Source: a virus
DNA: 61,662 nucleotides
Strand: one strand, 5' to 3'
Virus record (IMG/VR): IMGVR_UViG_3300042343_000382
Span: 1 to 61,662 of that record
Shown here piece by piece: positions 9,442-18,612 of this stretch. The notes beneath the pieces were generated by a model. That model had not been told where the DNA came from. It did not search any database and was given only the letters and a program-made list of their open reading frames with translations. How positions within the stretch are numbered: the first letter of the stretch is position 1; each line of letters opens with the position of its first letter. Position numbers and translations under genes: made by a program.

Positions 9442-9668
9442 TAGAAGTCAATATTATTCTCTGTAGATATAGGCATATTAGCGTTAAACTTCTTCCACTT
9501 CTTAATCTCGTCATCCTTCTCGATCCAGATCTCAAAATCTCCAGTGCTTTCATTTATTCCGATATGATTTATCCTATGGCTACCACTAAGAACATCCTGA
9601 CCTACTATGTAGTGCATAGCGCCATTCTTATAGTCAGCGCCAACTGATATCTTTCTTATTATATCCAT
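9441..9668 (-). CDS. Small conserved phage protein, unknown function
   Basis: 75 residues, acidic and lysine-rich, with Trp residues in the C-terminal half (WIEKDDEIKKWKKF). It overlaps the stop/start region of the beta-barrel gene by one base. No family was recognised. It is probably co-transcribed with the packaging genes. Confidence 0.6.
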   Translation of the reverse strand: MDIIRKISVGADYKNGAMHYIVGQDVLSGSHRINHIGINESTGDFEIWIEKDDEIKKWKKFNANMPISTENNIDF

Positions 9669-9688
9669 TCGATTTAATTTTAAATTGT

Positions 9689-10177
9689 TTAATTGTAAAC
9701 TCTTATCTCTACCTGAACAACAACATTAGAACCTACCCCTTCTTTATAAACAGCACGAACAGTATCTGAATTTAATCTGCCTAAACTTATTAAAGAGTTA
9801 TAATCATCAGTACCTGAAGTAATTATACAAAATGTTTTTTCTTCTAAAAAAGCTCCGTCTAATGTACAGTCAAAAGTATCAGTTAAAAATCTTGTCCAAA
9901 TAGGTGTTCCTTGCAATGTATTCTCTAATACAGTAGCTACAGGATCATCATATCCTGCTTGTGTTAATAAAGCTGTATATACTTTATATGAAACTTCCGC
10001 TGGAGGTCCTGGAGGTCCTGGAGGTCCTGGAGGTCCTTGGTTTATATCGCCTACTAAATTAATAATACTCGCGATACTAAAATTTCTAGTCTCATCAGAG
10101 CTGTTTACATCTGTACCAATTAATATATCATCCTCTGTAGGATTTGAAAGTGTAGGGTATTGACTAATTTTTGTCAT
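9689..10177 (-). CDS. Short collagen-like fibre protein with shared N-terminal adaptor
   Basis: 162 residues. The N-terminus MTKISQYPTLSNPTEDDILI is closely similar to that of the long tail fibre at 14270-16429 (MTKISQYSTD), which suggests a common virion-docking segment. A short collagen stretch with four GPP repeats follows at about residues 48-60, then a compact beta-rich head with no recognised family. This is the normal build of a short trimeric fibre. Confidence 0.6.
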   Translation of the reverse strand: MTKISQYPTLSNPTEDDILIGTDVNSSDETRNFSIASIINLVGDINQGPPGPPGPPGPPAEVSYKVYTALLTQAGYDDPVATVLENTLQGTPIWTRFLTDTFDCTLDGAFLEEKTFCIITSGTDDYNSLISLGRLNSDTVRAVYKEGVGSNVVVQVEIRVYN

Positions 10178-10412
10178 CTGTTATTTCTCCTGTTTCTAAG
10201 TTTATCTTTACGTTACCGTACTTCTCTAATAAGTCAGCCTCTATTGATTTAAATTCAGATGATAACTTATCTAAGTCATTAAATACTAAGTTCTTCTGAG
10301 ATTGGATATTGCGATTTGCAATCTCTAAATCTGCCAACTTTGCTCTAAGATCTACGAAGCTCTTGTTTAAATCTCTTAATGTCTCTAACTCTTGTTTTTC
10401 TATTGCTTTCAT
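10164..10412 (-). CDS. Coiled-coil protein, unknown function
   Basis: 82 residues, mostly one long helix with heptad-like spacing of Leu and Ile from about residue 5 to 65, ending in a short acidic tail. It overlaps the next gene by 14 nt and has a TATCTTTG box 17 nt upstream, so it probably opens a transcript. It may be a virion or chaperone component of the fibre cluster. Confidence 0.6.
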   Translation of the reverse strand: MKAIEKQELETLRDLNKSFVDLRAKLADLEIANRNIQSQKNLVFNDLDKLSSEFKSIEADLLEKYGNVKINLETGEITDDKN

Positions 10413-10428
10413 TTTATTAAATTTTTTA

Positions 10429-10436
10429 CAAAGATA
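10429..10436 (-). promoter_or_regulatory. Candidate late promoter box (TATCTTTG)
   Basis: The minus strand reads TATCTTTGTAAAAAATT, the same extended sequence found before the genes starting at 20405 and 60181 and, slightly shorter, 52007. It matches the Bacteroidota -7 element TAnnTTTG and sits 17 nt before the coiled-coil gene. Confidence 0.5.
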
Positions 10437-10446
10437 TAAAATTATA

Positions 10447-10794
10447 TTATCTTTTCTTCAGAAAATATTTCATATCATTTAATACTAGAAGCATTGATAT
10501 AACACAGGTGCTAATCATTAGCCACTTTATATCTGGAAGCCAAAGACTAAACAGTCCTCCTGCAAATGTGCCTACAGCGGTCCTTACTATATCCATAACG
10601 TCAAAGTAAGACTTTATGATTACCGCCTGAGCCCACTCCCAAAAGAATCCTATCATCCCACCTATAAACGCAGAAACTAAAGGCACTCCAATAATTTTTC
10701 CGTCAAGTGTGTACTCTGCGAAATCTGTAACGCTGCCAATTAAATACATAATGGCAAACCCGATAAAAATGTGGAAGCTGTCCCTTAATTTCAT
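10447..10794 (-). CDS. Multi-pass small membrane protein, holin candidate
   Basis: 115 residues with three to four hydrophobic segments (about 7-24, 38-58, 72-90 and 90-107) and a basic C-terminus. Such a small integral membrane protein in a late operon could be a holin or a superinfection/envelope protein. A separate holin candidate lies within the lysis cassette at 17770, so the role stays open. Confidence 0.5.
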   Translation of the reverse strand: MKLRDSFHIFIGFAIMYLIGSVTDFAEYTLDGKIIGVPLVSAFIGGMIGFFWEWAQAVIIKSYFDVMDIVRTAVGTFAGGLFSLWLPDIKWLMISTCVISMLLVLNDMKYFLKKR

Positions 10795-10796
10795 AG

Positions 10797-12062
10797 TTAA
10801 ATATTATATGATGCTATTTGCCCACCAGTTGTTGCTACTGTACTAGCATTTTGTAATCTGTCTCCAATACTATTAGCAGTAAATCCACTTGCAATTAAAT
10901 AGTTCCAAAAATCTGCTGGTGTCATAAGTAAAGTTCCCGTTGTTGCATCTGTTCCAACACCTTGTAATACATTAGAAGGAGATGGTACAATTAAAGTTCC
11001 TGTAAGTTCACTTGAAGCACCATAAGTAGTTCCAAATCTTACATTGCTTGTTGCAGGATTACCTAAAGCTACACCTGCTGCATATAATGTTCTATTACCA
11101 CCTGTTGAGATTTGAAATAACCAACTTGATGTAGCAGTATCTATTGTAATTCTTGGTGCTATAATAGCCATTAAACCATTTGCATTTACAGGATTACCAC
11201 TAATCTTTACAAGTGTTCCAGATGCAGCAGCTGTGGTATAAGCAATAGAAACATTTATTGCAGGTTGCGTTGCACTTGATGTAGCAACTCCTGTTAATGA
11301 TATAGTAGCAGCACCTGTATTATTTAATAACCCCGAAACTGAAGTACCTCCTGTTATACTACCTATTATATTAACAGTAGAACCTATTGTATATATTCCT
11401 AAAGTAGCTCCACCTGTAATATTTCCTGTAACATTTAAAGTTGAATTTGAATTACAAATTACGGTAGCTGAACCACCTGCGTTAATTACACCTGAACTTG
11501 CTGTAATATCTCCTGTTACATTTACAGTGGCATTTGCATCTATTCTTAAAGTATTAGCAGCACCTGCTGCACTTGAAATAGTACTTGATAAATTACCAAT
11601 TACATTTAAAGTTCCTGTTGATGTAACATATATAATTTGTTTTGTAGCTGAACCATTATCTACTGTATAATTTCCTGTACAAGTTAATGTTCCTGTACCT
11701 GATAATTTTATAGCATTATAGTTGTTTGTATTTGTAAGTGTTAAAACAGAACCATTAAATATTGCAGTATTAGGACTTGCTAAAGTCATTTCTAATGTTG
11801 GAGTAGTTGAACCAACATAAATAGCTTGTGTAGCAGTACAAGTTAAATTACCACCATTAGCAAATCTAAATTGACCTCCAGCTAAAATAGTAGGTAATGC
11901 TGCATTTAATGTATTTCTAATTGATAAAACTGTAAATGTTCCATCAATAGTTACAGTAAAGTTATTTGAGAACACATCGTCTGCTGCTGTTGGCAGTGTA
12001 CCCCCATCCCAAGTTGCTGTATTGCTCCAGTTACCAGTTGCTACTGCATATCTTAAAGCCAT
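10797..12062 (-). CDS. Beta-helical tail fibre / receptor-binding protein
   Basis: 421 residues, very rich in Thr, Ser, Asn, Ala and Gly and almost free of charged residues. The N-terminus (NWSNTATWDGGTLPTAADDVF) is like the opening of G8-type beta-helix proteins. Repeated short strands (NVTGNITGG, NIIGSITGG and similar) follow. The C-terminus FWNYLIASGFTANSIGDRLQ resembles the trimerising ends of phage adhesins. It is probably a solenoid adhesin. Confidence 0.6.
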   Translation of the reverse strand: MALRYAVATGNWSNTATWDGGTLPTAADDVFSNNFTVTIDGTFTVLSIRNTLNAALPTILAGGQFRFANGGNLTCTATQAIYVGSTTPTLEMTLASPNTAIFNGSVLTLTNTNNYNAIKLSGTGTLTCTGNYTVDNGSATKQIIYVTSTGTLNVIGNLSSTISSAAGAANTLRIDANATVNVTGDITASSGVINAGGSATVICNSNSTLNVTGNITGGATLGIYTIGSTVNIIGSITGGTSVSGLLNNTGAATISLTGVATSSATQPAINVSIAYTTAAASGTLVKISGNPVNANGLMAIIAPRITIDTATSSWLFQISTGGNRTLYAAGVALGNPATSNVRFGTTYGASSELTGTLIVPSPSNVLQGVGTDATTGTLLMTPADFWNYLIASGFTANSIGDRLQNASTVATTGGQIASYNI

Positions 12063-12064
12063 AA

Positions 12065-12355
12065 TTAAAGATTTTTATCATTAATAAATGTCTGCAAAGC
12101 GCCCATTATTGTTGCTGCTGCATTTATAGCGTCTGCATCTCCACTTTCAAAAACATCCATATAAGTTATAGGAATAGAATTGTCAGGTAAACTTACTGAA
12201 CTTCCATCTTCTAAAACTCTATAAGGAGTTAATCTCATAGCTACGCTACCACCTATATCAGTTGGTTTAACTAATGGTGATATTGCTAAATTAACCATAA
12301 AATATGGATACTCTATTCCGTCTACTTCTATTGGGTTTGTACTTGTAATTGGCAT
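12065..12355 (-). CDS. Fibre-cluster protein, unknown function
   Basis: 96 residues, with no recognised family. It lies two bases after the adhesin gene in a tightly packed fibre cluster, so it is probably a virion component or fibre-assembly helper. The sequence looks like a small beta domain (DIGGSVAMRLTPYRVLEDG) followed by a C-terminal helix. Confidence 0.55.
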   Translation of the reverse strand: MPITSTNPIEVDGIEYPYFMVNLAISPLVKPTDIGGSVAMRLTPYRVLEDGSSVSLPDNSIPITYMDVFESGDADAINAAATIMGALQTFINDKNL

Positions 12356-12360
12356 AATTT

Positions 12361-12690
12361 TTATGTATATATTGTTGTTTCTCTATCTGTCCAAGCTACG
12401 TTTGTAGCAGTTGCTACTGTGATTGAACCGCTTGTTAATATTGTTAATCTTGTTATAGTCCATACTGTTGCACTTTCACTTACACCTGTTCCTAAAGCCA
12501 CCCCACAATAGTTTATACTACTATTAGTAGAGTTGTTTGCATTTCTTCTTGTAGATGCATCTTGTTTATTAACAAGACCATTGTCAATATATGCTTTTAC
12601 AGCTTTCTGTGAAGGTACTAATAGATCACTATCTGCTGCTAACAGTGGATCTATATCTATTGGTACTCCTCTTGTTGTTCCTTGTGCCAT
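12361..12690 (-). CDS. Small tail fibre protein
   Basis: 109 residues. LLVPSQKAVKAYIDNGL near residue 22 is a common phage tail fibre motif (SQKAVKAYID). The rest is Thr/Ser-rich beta. It is packed between other fibre genes with gaps of 2-5 nt. Confidence 0.6.
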   Translation of the reverse strand: MAQGTTRGVPIDIDPLLAADSDLLVPSQKAVKAYIDNGLVNKQDASTRRNANNSTNSSINYCGVALGTGVSESATVWTITRLTILTSGSITVATATNVAWTDRETTIYT

Positions 12691-12692
12691 AA

Positions 12693-13934
12693 TTATCTAC
12701 TTATTTCCTCCCAATCTAATGATGCAACAACTGTATCACTTGCACTATCAGAAGCAATTACAAGTGTAAGTTCAAAAGGCGTTGCTGTTAATCCATTTCT
12801 TTCTAACTGAAACTTAAATAACGCTTCTTTTAAAAGGTCAATCTGACTTGAACCTTGGTTTGTTGCATTAAAAAATCCACTTGCAAGTATTCTACCTCCC
12901 GCAAAAGTAGTTCCTGTTATATTGTATTCTAGAGAAGAGTTTGTTCCTGCACTAACCCAAGTTCCACCTGTTGTGGTTCCTGTTGCTATAAGTTGCCAAT
13001 TATACTTACCTGTAGTAATTGGCATTGCAGAAAGAGCTGAAAGTATTGCAATACCATCTAATCTTGTTGTTTTTAATCGTAAGCTTATTACAGGATAGAA
13101 TGTTCCTGCAGTTCCTAATGTTCTTGGAGAATTAATAGGAATACCAACTGCTTGTTGTAATCCATTAAGTTGGTAGCCACCCTCAGATAGCACAGTAGAG
13201 CATATCTGTTTTAATCTACTTGAACTAGCTGTAGCAGCTGTATTGGTTATTTCATATCGCAGTGGTAATGAAGCTGTTGTAATATATGTAGATGTAATTA
13301 GATTAGCATGCTGAAACTTATGACAAACATGAAAGTTACCATCTATAACAAACCCTATTCTAACTGTACCTACGCCTAACCACTCCAAATCCATAAATAG
13401 AATTTGAGCTTTTGTTAAATCAAGTGTTATTCCACTTGGACCTAAACCATTTAATGGATCAACATTCCAATTTGCTTGAGCAACAGGTGTATTTACTAAT
13501 GAACCTGAAACAGAACTTCTTTCAACAAAAGTTACTGCGCTGTCATTCTGTTCTAAATAATAACCATTAGCTGCCCCATAATAACCTACTCTTTGTCTAA
13601 GTCCTGTCTTAACAGCATTCATTACAAATGTAGATAATACAAGAAGACTTTTACCAGGTTGATATGAAAATACTTTTGTAGTTTCTCTAACTACCTCAGA
13701 ACCTGATGCTGCTGTTACACCTAAGTTAATTAGTCCTTCATTAGCATCAAATGTAGCAGATCCACTTACAGCAGTAGCTGTTGACCATAGTTCATTATCA
13801 TTAAATCTATGACTTGAATCAAATAGTGTAAATGGTTCACTAACTCTTAGTCTACCAAATGCATCCATATTTGGAGAGTTTGCATATGATATTGCTGGAC
13901 TTATTATACTGTAACCTGAATAGTTCTGTGCCAT
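12693..13934 (-). CDS. Virion surface protein of the FGRLRVSEP family
   Basis: 413 residues. Near residue 26 it carries FGRLRVSEPFTLFDS, a motif that recurs at the N-terminus of structural proteins in many aquatic phages. The rest is a long beta-rich, Thr/Ala-rich protein, probably a large jelly-roll or sandwich domain on the virion. It is encoded directly with a small partner (13937-14266). Confidence 0.6.
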   Translation of the reverse strand: MAQNYSGYSIISPAISYANSPNMDAFGRLRVSEPFTLFDSSHRFNDNELWSTATAVSGSATFDANEGLINLGVTAASGSEVVRETTKVFSYQPGKSLLVLSTFVMNAVKTGLRQRVGYYGAANGYYLEQNDSAVTFVERSSVSGSLVNTPVAQANWNVDPLNGLGPSGITLDLTKAQILFMDLEWLGVGTVRIGFVIDGNFHVCHKFQHANLITSTYITTASLPLRYEITNTAATASSSRLKQICSTVLSEGGYQLNGLQQAVGIPINSPRTLGTAGTFYPVISLRLKTTRLDGIAILSALSAMPITTGKYNWQLIATGTTTGGTWVSAGTNSSLEYNITGTTFAGGRILASGFFNATNQGSSQIDLLKEALFKFQLERNGLTATPFELTLVIASDSASDTVVASLDWEEISR

Positions 13935-13936
13935 AG

Positions 13937-14266
13937 TTATGATATTTCAGTACCCCACACCTGAAAGGCTAGACTACTATTTCCTGAATAAACTCTTATT
14001 TTATCTGTTGCTGCTAATGTAACACCTATTGTCGCAATAAATGTATCATTACCTGCAAGAAGTATATCGTAGTAAAGATAGTCTTTATTTGTTGTTGCTG
14101 CACCTCCTTGAGATATACTAACTCTAAATGAAGTTTGTGTAGCTGCTAAGTTGCATATTGATATAGAACTGCACACAGTAGACGTTGCCGCTGGTACAGT
14201 ATATAAATCTGTAGGTGTTGTTGCTGAAGGACTTACCTGCCCTAATATTTTGTATACGTTTGCCAT
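13937..14266 (-). CDS. Small virion beta-sandwich protein
   Basis: 109 residues. The alternating beta pattern (SSISICNLAATQTSFRVSIS and later LLAGNDTFIATIGVTLAATD) is typical of small phage decoration or fibre proteins found beside FGRLRVSEP-type genes. No enzymatic motif is visible. Confidence 0.55.
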   Translation of the reverse strand: MANVYKILGQVSPSATTPTDLYTVPAATSTVCSSISICNLAATQTSFRVSISQGGAATTNKDYLYYDILLAGNDTFIATIGVTLAATDKIRVYSGNSSLAFQVWGTEIS

Positions 14267-14269
14267 AAT

Positions 14270-16429
14270 TTACGATCCCATTAATAAAAAATTTTGTTCA
14301 AATCCAACTGATTGTGCTGTAGCATTTAATGTTCCTCCTGATAAAGAAAGTCCTGTTCCTACAGTTATTTCTTCCATAACACCTGTACCTGCTGTACTTC
14401 TACCAATAAGTTTATTAGTAGCCATAGATGTAGATATATCAGGAGTAGATCCTCCTGATGATGTTATAGGACTTGTTGCGCTTACTGAAGTAACACCTGA
14501 AGTAATAAGACCATCAACATACTCTTTATCTACTAAACTTCTATTAGAATATAAGGCTGAATAGTCTGCAGCGTATTCTATTTTTACATCACTCTCCCAT
14601 TTAACACCTGATATTCCTTTGAGATAATGACTTACCGCTGGGTTTAAATATGATGTTAATGTTTTATTATTACTTAAAACAATATTTCCTGTTGAATAAA
14701 TATCAATAATAGATAAATTACCTCCTTGTATATTGCTTCCAGAGTCTACAAAAAAACCATTGTTATTAGCTGATATTCTTTTAATATTAGACCCTGCACT
14801 TTCAGAATGAAAAGTTAATACTTCATTACCCAATGGATCAAAAAATGACATTGATTTTGTAATACCTGCTATAGATTTTACTTTAATATCTCCCCTTGTC
14901 GCATCTAATATAATTGTAGCGTCAGTAGAGTTATTGTATGCATTTTGCAGTGTTAAATTTGCTGTGGTTACATATGTATTACCTGCTATTTGTTTTACAT
15001 TACCCGAAGTATCTCTCATTAAGAGAAAATCAGATGTTGTTCCTGTATCAGGTGTTTGTGTAAACTTTAACTTTCCTGTAGAAAAAACTCTTAATCCTTC
15101 ATTTACATAAGTAGCTCCTGTTTTAATTGCAAACTCTCCTTTTGATTGTATTTCAAATCCATCTGTTTGATTATCAGAAACTATAAATGATGGTTGCGAA
15201 AACCCTGGGTTTCCCAATATAAAATCAATTTGTGATTGTGCTCTTTGTAAAGAGAACATTGTATTACCATTTATATAAGGTCTTGCAAAATCATTAATAA
15301 CAACAACATTACTTCTTTGAGAAACTTTTGAATTACCAATGGTTGTTGGAGAATTCCATATAGGCAAACGATTAGTAGTACCTACTCCTGTAATACCTGT
15401 AACAGTAGGAGATGATAAAACATACGCTGATCCATTCCAAGAGTAAAAAAATCCTGTATCAAGTGCTATATATATAGTTCCTATAACTCCTGTTACAGGG
15501 AAAGACGCTAAGTCAGGATACTCAACTACGTTATCTTGTGTTAAAAAAGGAACGTCATTAGTAAGCTGCGATGTAAGCGTTGGAATTGTAGGTTTATTAA
15601 GTATCTGATTGTTACCACTTGTTGCATTCCAATCTGCTGGTTGTTGAACAAGCGGATAACCTGCACCTAAATTAGTCCAATATAAAGCATTAGTTGGCAG
15701 CAATGAGTCATTACTGGCTATACATCTGTATACATTACCAAGATACCAAACTACATCTCCTACTACATATTGGTTGTTTGTTATAGCTAAATGGTCTGTT
15801 GTAAATGGTAACGCTACAAGCGTTGGAGCAATTATCTGAGACGATATATAATTTATCAAATCTGTCTGATCCTCTATATCTCCAGTTATACTTCCCCACA
15901 CTGGCGGTGGAATATCCTGAACCTTATCGACCAAGCTAACTAGGTAGTCAAGATCCTCAGATATGAATCCGTTACCAGCCAAGAAATCAACCGTAACAAC
16001 AAAGAAGTTTGTGTTAGGTATCCAAGGCTCTATACTTGTTATCTTGTAGTATCCAAATATGTTTATGTTGCTAGCCTTAGACAGCAAGACCTTCCCGTCT
16101 ACCAAGAAGTCTAGATACTGAGTCACCGTGTTGCCCTTCAGCGTGTTCTTGGCTATAAGAAATGTTGTGATTGCAGAGAAGTTAACCTGAGGTCCTATCT
16201 CTGTCTCGAAAGATATAGTGCCCTGCTCCCTAGCCTCTCCAGGCAGTAGCGTCTGGTACCTGTAACGTATAGACGTTCCAATATCTATAACGTTGTTTTC
16301 GTTAAAGAAGATGGCTAAATTGTTTGGCGTGAAGTTCTTTGTTATCAGAAAGTTCTGAGCATCAGATCCTATCCACTTGTCGTTACCAGTTATGTTAACG
16401 TCCGTACTATACTGACTTATCTTTGTCAT
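14270..16429 (-). CDS. Long tail fibre with MTKISQY adaptor
   Basis: 719 residues. The N-terminal about 40 residues (MTKISQYSTDVNITGNDKWI) match the short collagen-like fibre at 9689, suggesting the same docking site. The central part is repetitive beta. The C-terminal part has SLVDKEYVDGLI and then TNKLIGRSTAGTGVMEEI, motifs common in phage fibres. Codon use shifts within the gene: the last third of the coordinates (the N-terminus) is richer in G/C than the rest, as in a mosaic fibre whose distal part has been exchanged. Confidence 0.65.
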   Translation of the reverse strand: MTKISQYSTDVNITGNDKWIGSDAQNFLITKNFTPNNLAIFFNENNVIDIGTSIRYRYQTLLPGEAREQGTISFETEIGPQVNFSAITTFLIAKNTLKGNTVTQYLDFLVDGKVLLSKASNINIFGYYKITSIEPWIPNTNFFVVTVDFLAGNGFISEDLDYLVSLVDKVQDIPPPVWGSITGDIEDQTDLINYISSQIIAPTLVALPFTTDHLAITNNQYVVGDVVWYLGNVYRCIASNDSLLPTNALYWTNLGAGYPLVQQPADWNATSGNNQILNKPTIPTLTSQLTNDVPFLTQDNVVEYPDLASFPVTGVIGTIYIALDTGFFYSWNGSAYVLSSPTVTGITGVGTTNRLPIWNSPTTIGNSKVSQRSNVVVINDFARPYINGNTMFSLQRAQSQIDFILGNPGFSQPSFIVSDNQTDGFEIQSKGEFAIKTGATYVNEGLRVFSTGKLKFTQTPDTGTTSDFLLMRDTSGNVKQIAGNTYVTTANLTLQNAYNNSTDATIILDATRGDIKVKSIAGITKSMSFFDPLGNEVLTFHSESAGSNIKRISANNNGFFVDSGSNIQGGNLSIIDIYSTGNIVLSNNKTLTSYLNPAVSHYLKGISGVKWESDVKIEYAADYSALYSNRSLVDKEYVDGLITSGVTSVSATSPITSSGGSTPDISTSMATNKLIGRSTAGTGVMEEITVGTGLSLSGGTLNATAQSVGFEQNFLLMGS

Positions 16430-17002
16430 TTATTTTTTTAAATTTATCTTCCAATACGTACCCAAACCGTAAGTAAGTGTACCATCAAAATTAACTCCAA
16501 CATTCAACTGATATACTCTGTCCTTCCTGTCCTTGTACAATAACCCAGGGGTTATTATCTGTAGGGATCTCCTGTCACCAAACAAGTTACCTCCTATGTA
16601 AAGCTGTCTGTTTGGTTGTTGTGCTTTAATAATCGTACTTGTCTTGGTAACAAGAGGTATTTTGTAATCCTTGAATATAGTTCTCTTTCCTAACCTATTC
16701 TGAAACACTGTATCTATAATGGTTAAACTTCCTATGGTATCTATACTTATTGTATCTCTATACACAGTCTGCCTGTTGTACTCCTTGTTACATGTGTCCA
16801 CGCTTGTAAATATAGTCTCCTTTACTGGAATATACTTAATGCTGACAACCTTTACATTTTTTGTAATAGTATCCTTAGTTTCCTTCCAAATTGTGTCAGT
16901 CTTTACGTACGTTGTCTCCTTGCTATCAACATTACAGCAGCTACGCATTAAGATTATAACAACTACTAACGCGACTATTACTATGTATGGTATCTTATTC
17001 AT
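16430..17002 (-). CDS. Membrane-anchored periplasmic protein, inner-membrane spanin candidate
   Basis: 190 residues with one N-terminal membrane anchor (about residues 5-21), followed by two Cys and a long Thr/Asp/Lys-rich extracytoplasmic stretch. It directly follows the endolysin gene, where Bacteroidota phages often place anchored proteins thought to act in outer-membrane disruption. The spanin role is inferred from position and topology. Confidence 0.5.
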   Translation of the reverse strand: MNKIPYIVIVALVVVIILMRSCCNVDSKETTYVKTDTIWKETKDTITKNVKVVSIKYIPVKETIFTSVDTCNKEYNRQTVYRDTISIDTIGSLTIIDTVFQNRLGKRTIFKDYKIPLVTKTSTIIKAQQPNRQLYIGGNLFGDRRSLQIITPGLLYKDRKDRVYQLNVGVNFDGTLTYGLGTYWKINLKK

Positions 17003-17493
17003 TATTTAAAAAATAAGTCCGACTCTGTCTTTCTCCTTCTAACTAAACCATTCAGCCTTACTCCGTTTGCTGTTATATACTTTGTCTCGAACCACTTCCT
17101 TATCTGCTCCTCTGGAGCTTTCTTATTTATCAACTTAAAAAGTGTGTCAGATCCTCCAGTGTTGTACGTATGGCTTACTAGGGAATCGTACTGATTCTGT
17201 GTTAGCAATATTTTTATCTTAGATGAAACTATCCTTTCAAAGACTCTTAAGTCTTCAATAAGCGCCTGATCAGCCTCTTGTTTATTATTTATTGTAATGC
17301 TAGCGTAAGCCTCTTTTTTATCTTTAGTTCCCTTTAAAAACACACCATCTTTATTTCTCATAGCCCTTCCATACCCCTCTGTCCAAACTTTAGCTGGACA
17401 CATCTTAGGTTGTAGCCCTATCGTTGACAGGTCGCCATCGTGCAGCGATTCAAACTCCTTGATAAGGTTGATACCTACTATACTGGTCCTCAT
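17002..17493 (-). CDS. Endolysin, T4-type lysozyme (GH24)
   Basis: 163 residues, the normal size for a GH24 muramidase that cuts peptidoglycan glycan chains. Conserved elements are an N-terminal catalytic Glu (KEFES, E15), a CPAKVWTEGYG segment (Cys32 and Thr38 in the E-(D/C)-T triad) and NQYDSLVSHTYNTG near residue 100. Cys replaces the usual Asp, as in some phage endolysins. There is no signal peptide, so it needs a holin. It overlaps both neighbours by a few bases within the lysis cassette. Confidence 0.85.
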   Translation of the reverse strand: MRTSIVGINLIKEFESLHDGDLSTIGLQPKMCPAKVWTEGYGRAMRNKDGVFLKGTKDKKEAYASITINNKQEADQALIEDLRVFERIVSSKIKILLTQNQYDSLVSHTYNTGGSDTLFKLINKKAPEEQIRKWFETKYITANGVRLNGLVRRRKTESDLFFK

Positions 17494-17789
17494 TTTAAAG
17501 AGAATAACTTAAGTATAAGGGTAACTAAAGCACCGAATATAATGACAAACGCCACCTTGAACTGGTTAACGTATACAGATATCTCTCCCTTGAATGTCTC
17601 AAGGTCCTCAACCCTCTCGTCTATATCGTTGATCTGCTTGACTATGCCCTTGTTTCCATTAAGTGCACTTCCAGTCAGGGCGTTCTGTATATTTAAAAGA
17701 ACAGTGGTCTTGTCTATATCGCTATCCTTTAGTAGCCTAAGGTGCTGCTCGATCCTGTCGAGGCGCTCACTATATTCCTTGTCCGTCAT
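17490..17789 (-). CDS. XhlA-like membrane protein of the lysis cassette
   Basis: 99 residues using the internal ATG at 17789 (MTDKEYS). An upstream ATG at 17819 would add ten residues and a deeper overlap. The N-terminal two thirds are coiled coil (ERLDRIEQHLRLL and DIDERVEDLETF) and the C-terminus is a single membrane segment, the build of XhlA/haemolysin-type lysis proteins. It is encoded between holin and endolysin. Confidence 0.6.
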   Translation of the reverse strand: MTDKEYSERLDRIEQHLRLLKDSDIDKTTVLLNIQNALTGSALNGNKGIVKQINDIDERVEDLETFKGEISVYVNQFKVAFVIIFGALVTLILKLFSLK

Positions 17790-17982
17790 TATTATTTCTT
17801 GATTTATTGTATGCAACAACTGAATCTAATACGGTCTGACTTCCAAGGTAAGCCACTGCTATAAGCGTCCAGTCTGATGACTCAAGGTCAGCAAGCCAGA
17901 GCAGTAGCGTGGCGGTAAGGAATACAAAAAGCTTCCTGCTTATCCACTTGTTGATCAGCGTGTCTAGGTTCTTTCTACTCAT
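17770..17982 (-). CDS. Probable holin
   Basis: 70 residues with a basic N-terminus, two hydrophobic segments (about 17-31 and 38-54) and a hydrophilic C-terminus. Its size, topology and position, first in a run of holin, XhlA-like, endolysin and anchored protein, fit a small holin. It overlaps the next gene by 20 nt. Confidence 0.6.
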   Translation of the reverse strand: MSRKNLDTLINKWISRKLFVFLTATLLLWLADLESSDWTLIAVAYLGSQTVLDSVVAYNKSRNNNDGQGI

Positions 17983-17983
17983 C

Positions 17984-18463
17984 TTACCAGAGTGCTACTA
18001 GGTCTGTTAAACTAGTTCCAGTTTTAATTACTCTCAACACATTTACAGGAAGTATTGTGCTTGCATTTGCATCACCACATTCAGTAAAAGTAATAATATC
18101 ACCACCTACTGTTAAAACTTTTAAATCATTTGGTTCTTGTGCAGGAATATACAACGCACAACCTTGGTTATTATCTGAGTTGTAGATGGCATATCCTTCT
18201 CCAGAAACGAACTTGTCTGAATCTAAAACCAATGTTCCAGAATTTACAAAACCGATAACATTAGCATTAGTGTTATCTGTAGTGTTCACAACAATAGCAC
18301 CTAATAGGTTAGTTGTAAAGTTAGCTGTTGAATCAATTAATTGAAATGTATCAGTTCCATCAGCAGTTCCTGTCATACCAAGCCCTGCTGGATTATGAAT
18401 GTTTACTGTGTCGCTTTGAATTACGTTGATCGCTCTCCCGTAGTGTGTCTTTAAAAACTTCAT
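17984..18463 (-). CDS. Virion beta-domain protein
   Basis: 159 residues. The middle (DSTANFTTNLLGAIVVNTTD through FVSGEGYAIYN) is the same repeat unit that occurs twice in the neck/ring protein at 59015-60181. The repeat runs D-x-A-x-F, then V-V-N-T-T, then a G-x-G-Y end. It therefore looks like a virion protein sharing a beta domain with the neck. The gene lies just before the lysis cassette. Confidence 0.55.
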   Translation of the reverse strand: MKFLKTHYGRAINVIQSDTVNIHNPAGLGMTGTADGTDTFQLIDSTANFTTNLLGAIVVNTTDNTNANVIGFVNSGTLVLDSDKFVSGEGYAIYNSDNNQGCALYIPAQEPNDLKVLTVGGDIITFTECGDANASTILPVNVLRVIKTGTSLTDLVALW

Positions 18464-18612
18464 TTTTTATATAGTATTTTGTTAATTTTTAGTGATGGGT
18501 TGTTAAGCTTTTCTTTTCTAGCTCCGCATCCGCATTTCCCCTTTGTAGCCTTATCGACAAGGGATTTAATACCTGTCAACTTTGTGATCTTCTCGATGTC
18601 GTCTCCTAACAT
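18460..18612 (-). CDS. Small basic CxC protein
   Basis: 50 residues (MLGDDIEKITKLTGIKSLVD at the start). A CGCGARKEKLN segment in the middle could bind a metal. The stop overlaps the start of the next gene (ATGA). Short proteins with the same Cys-x-Cys-x-x-Arg-Lys pattern occur in other Bacteroidota phages. Function unknown. Confidence 0.6.
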   Translation of the reverse strand: MLGDDIEKITKLTGIKSLVDKATKGKCGCGARKEKLNNPSLKINKILYKK

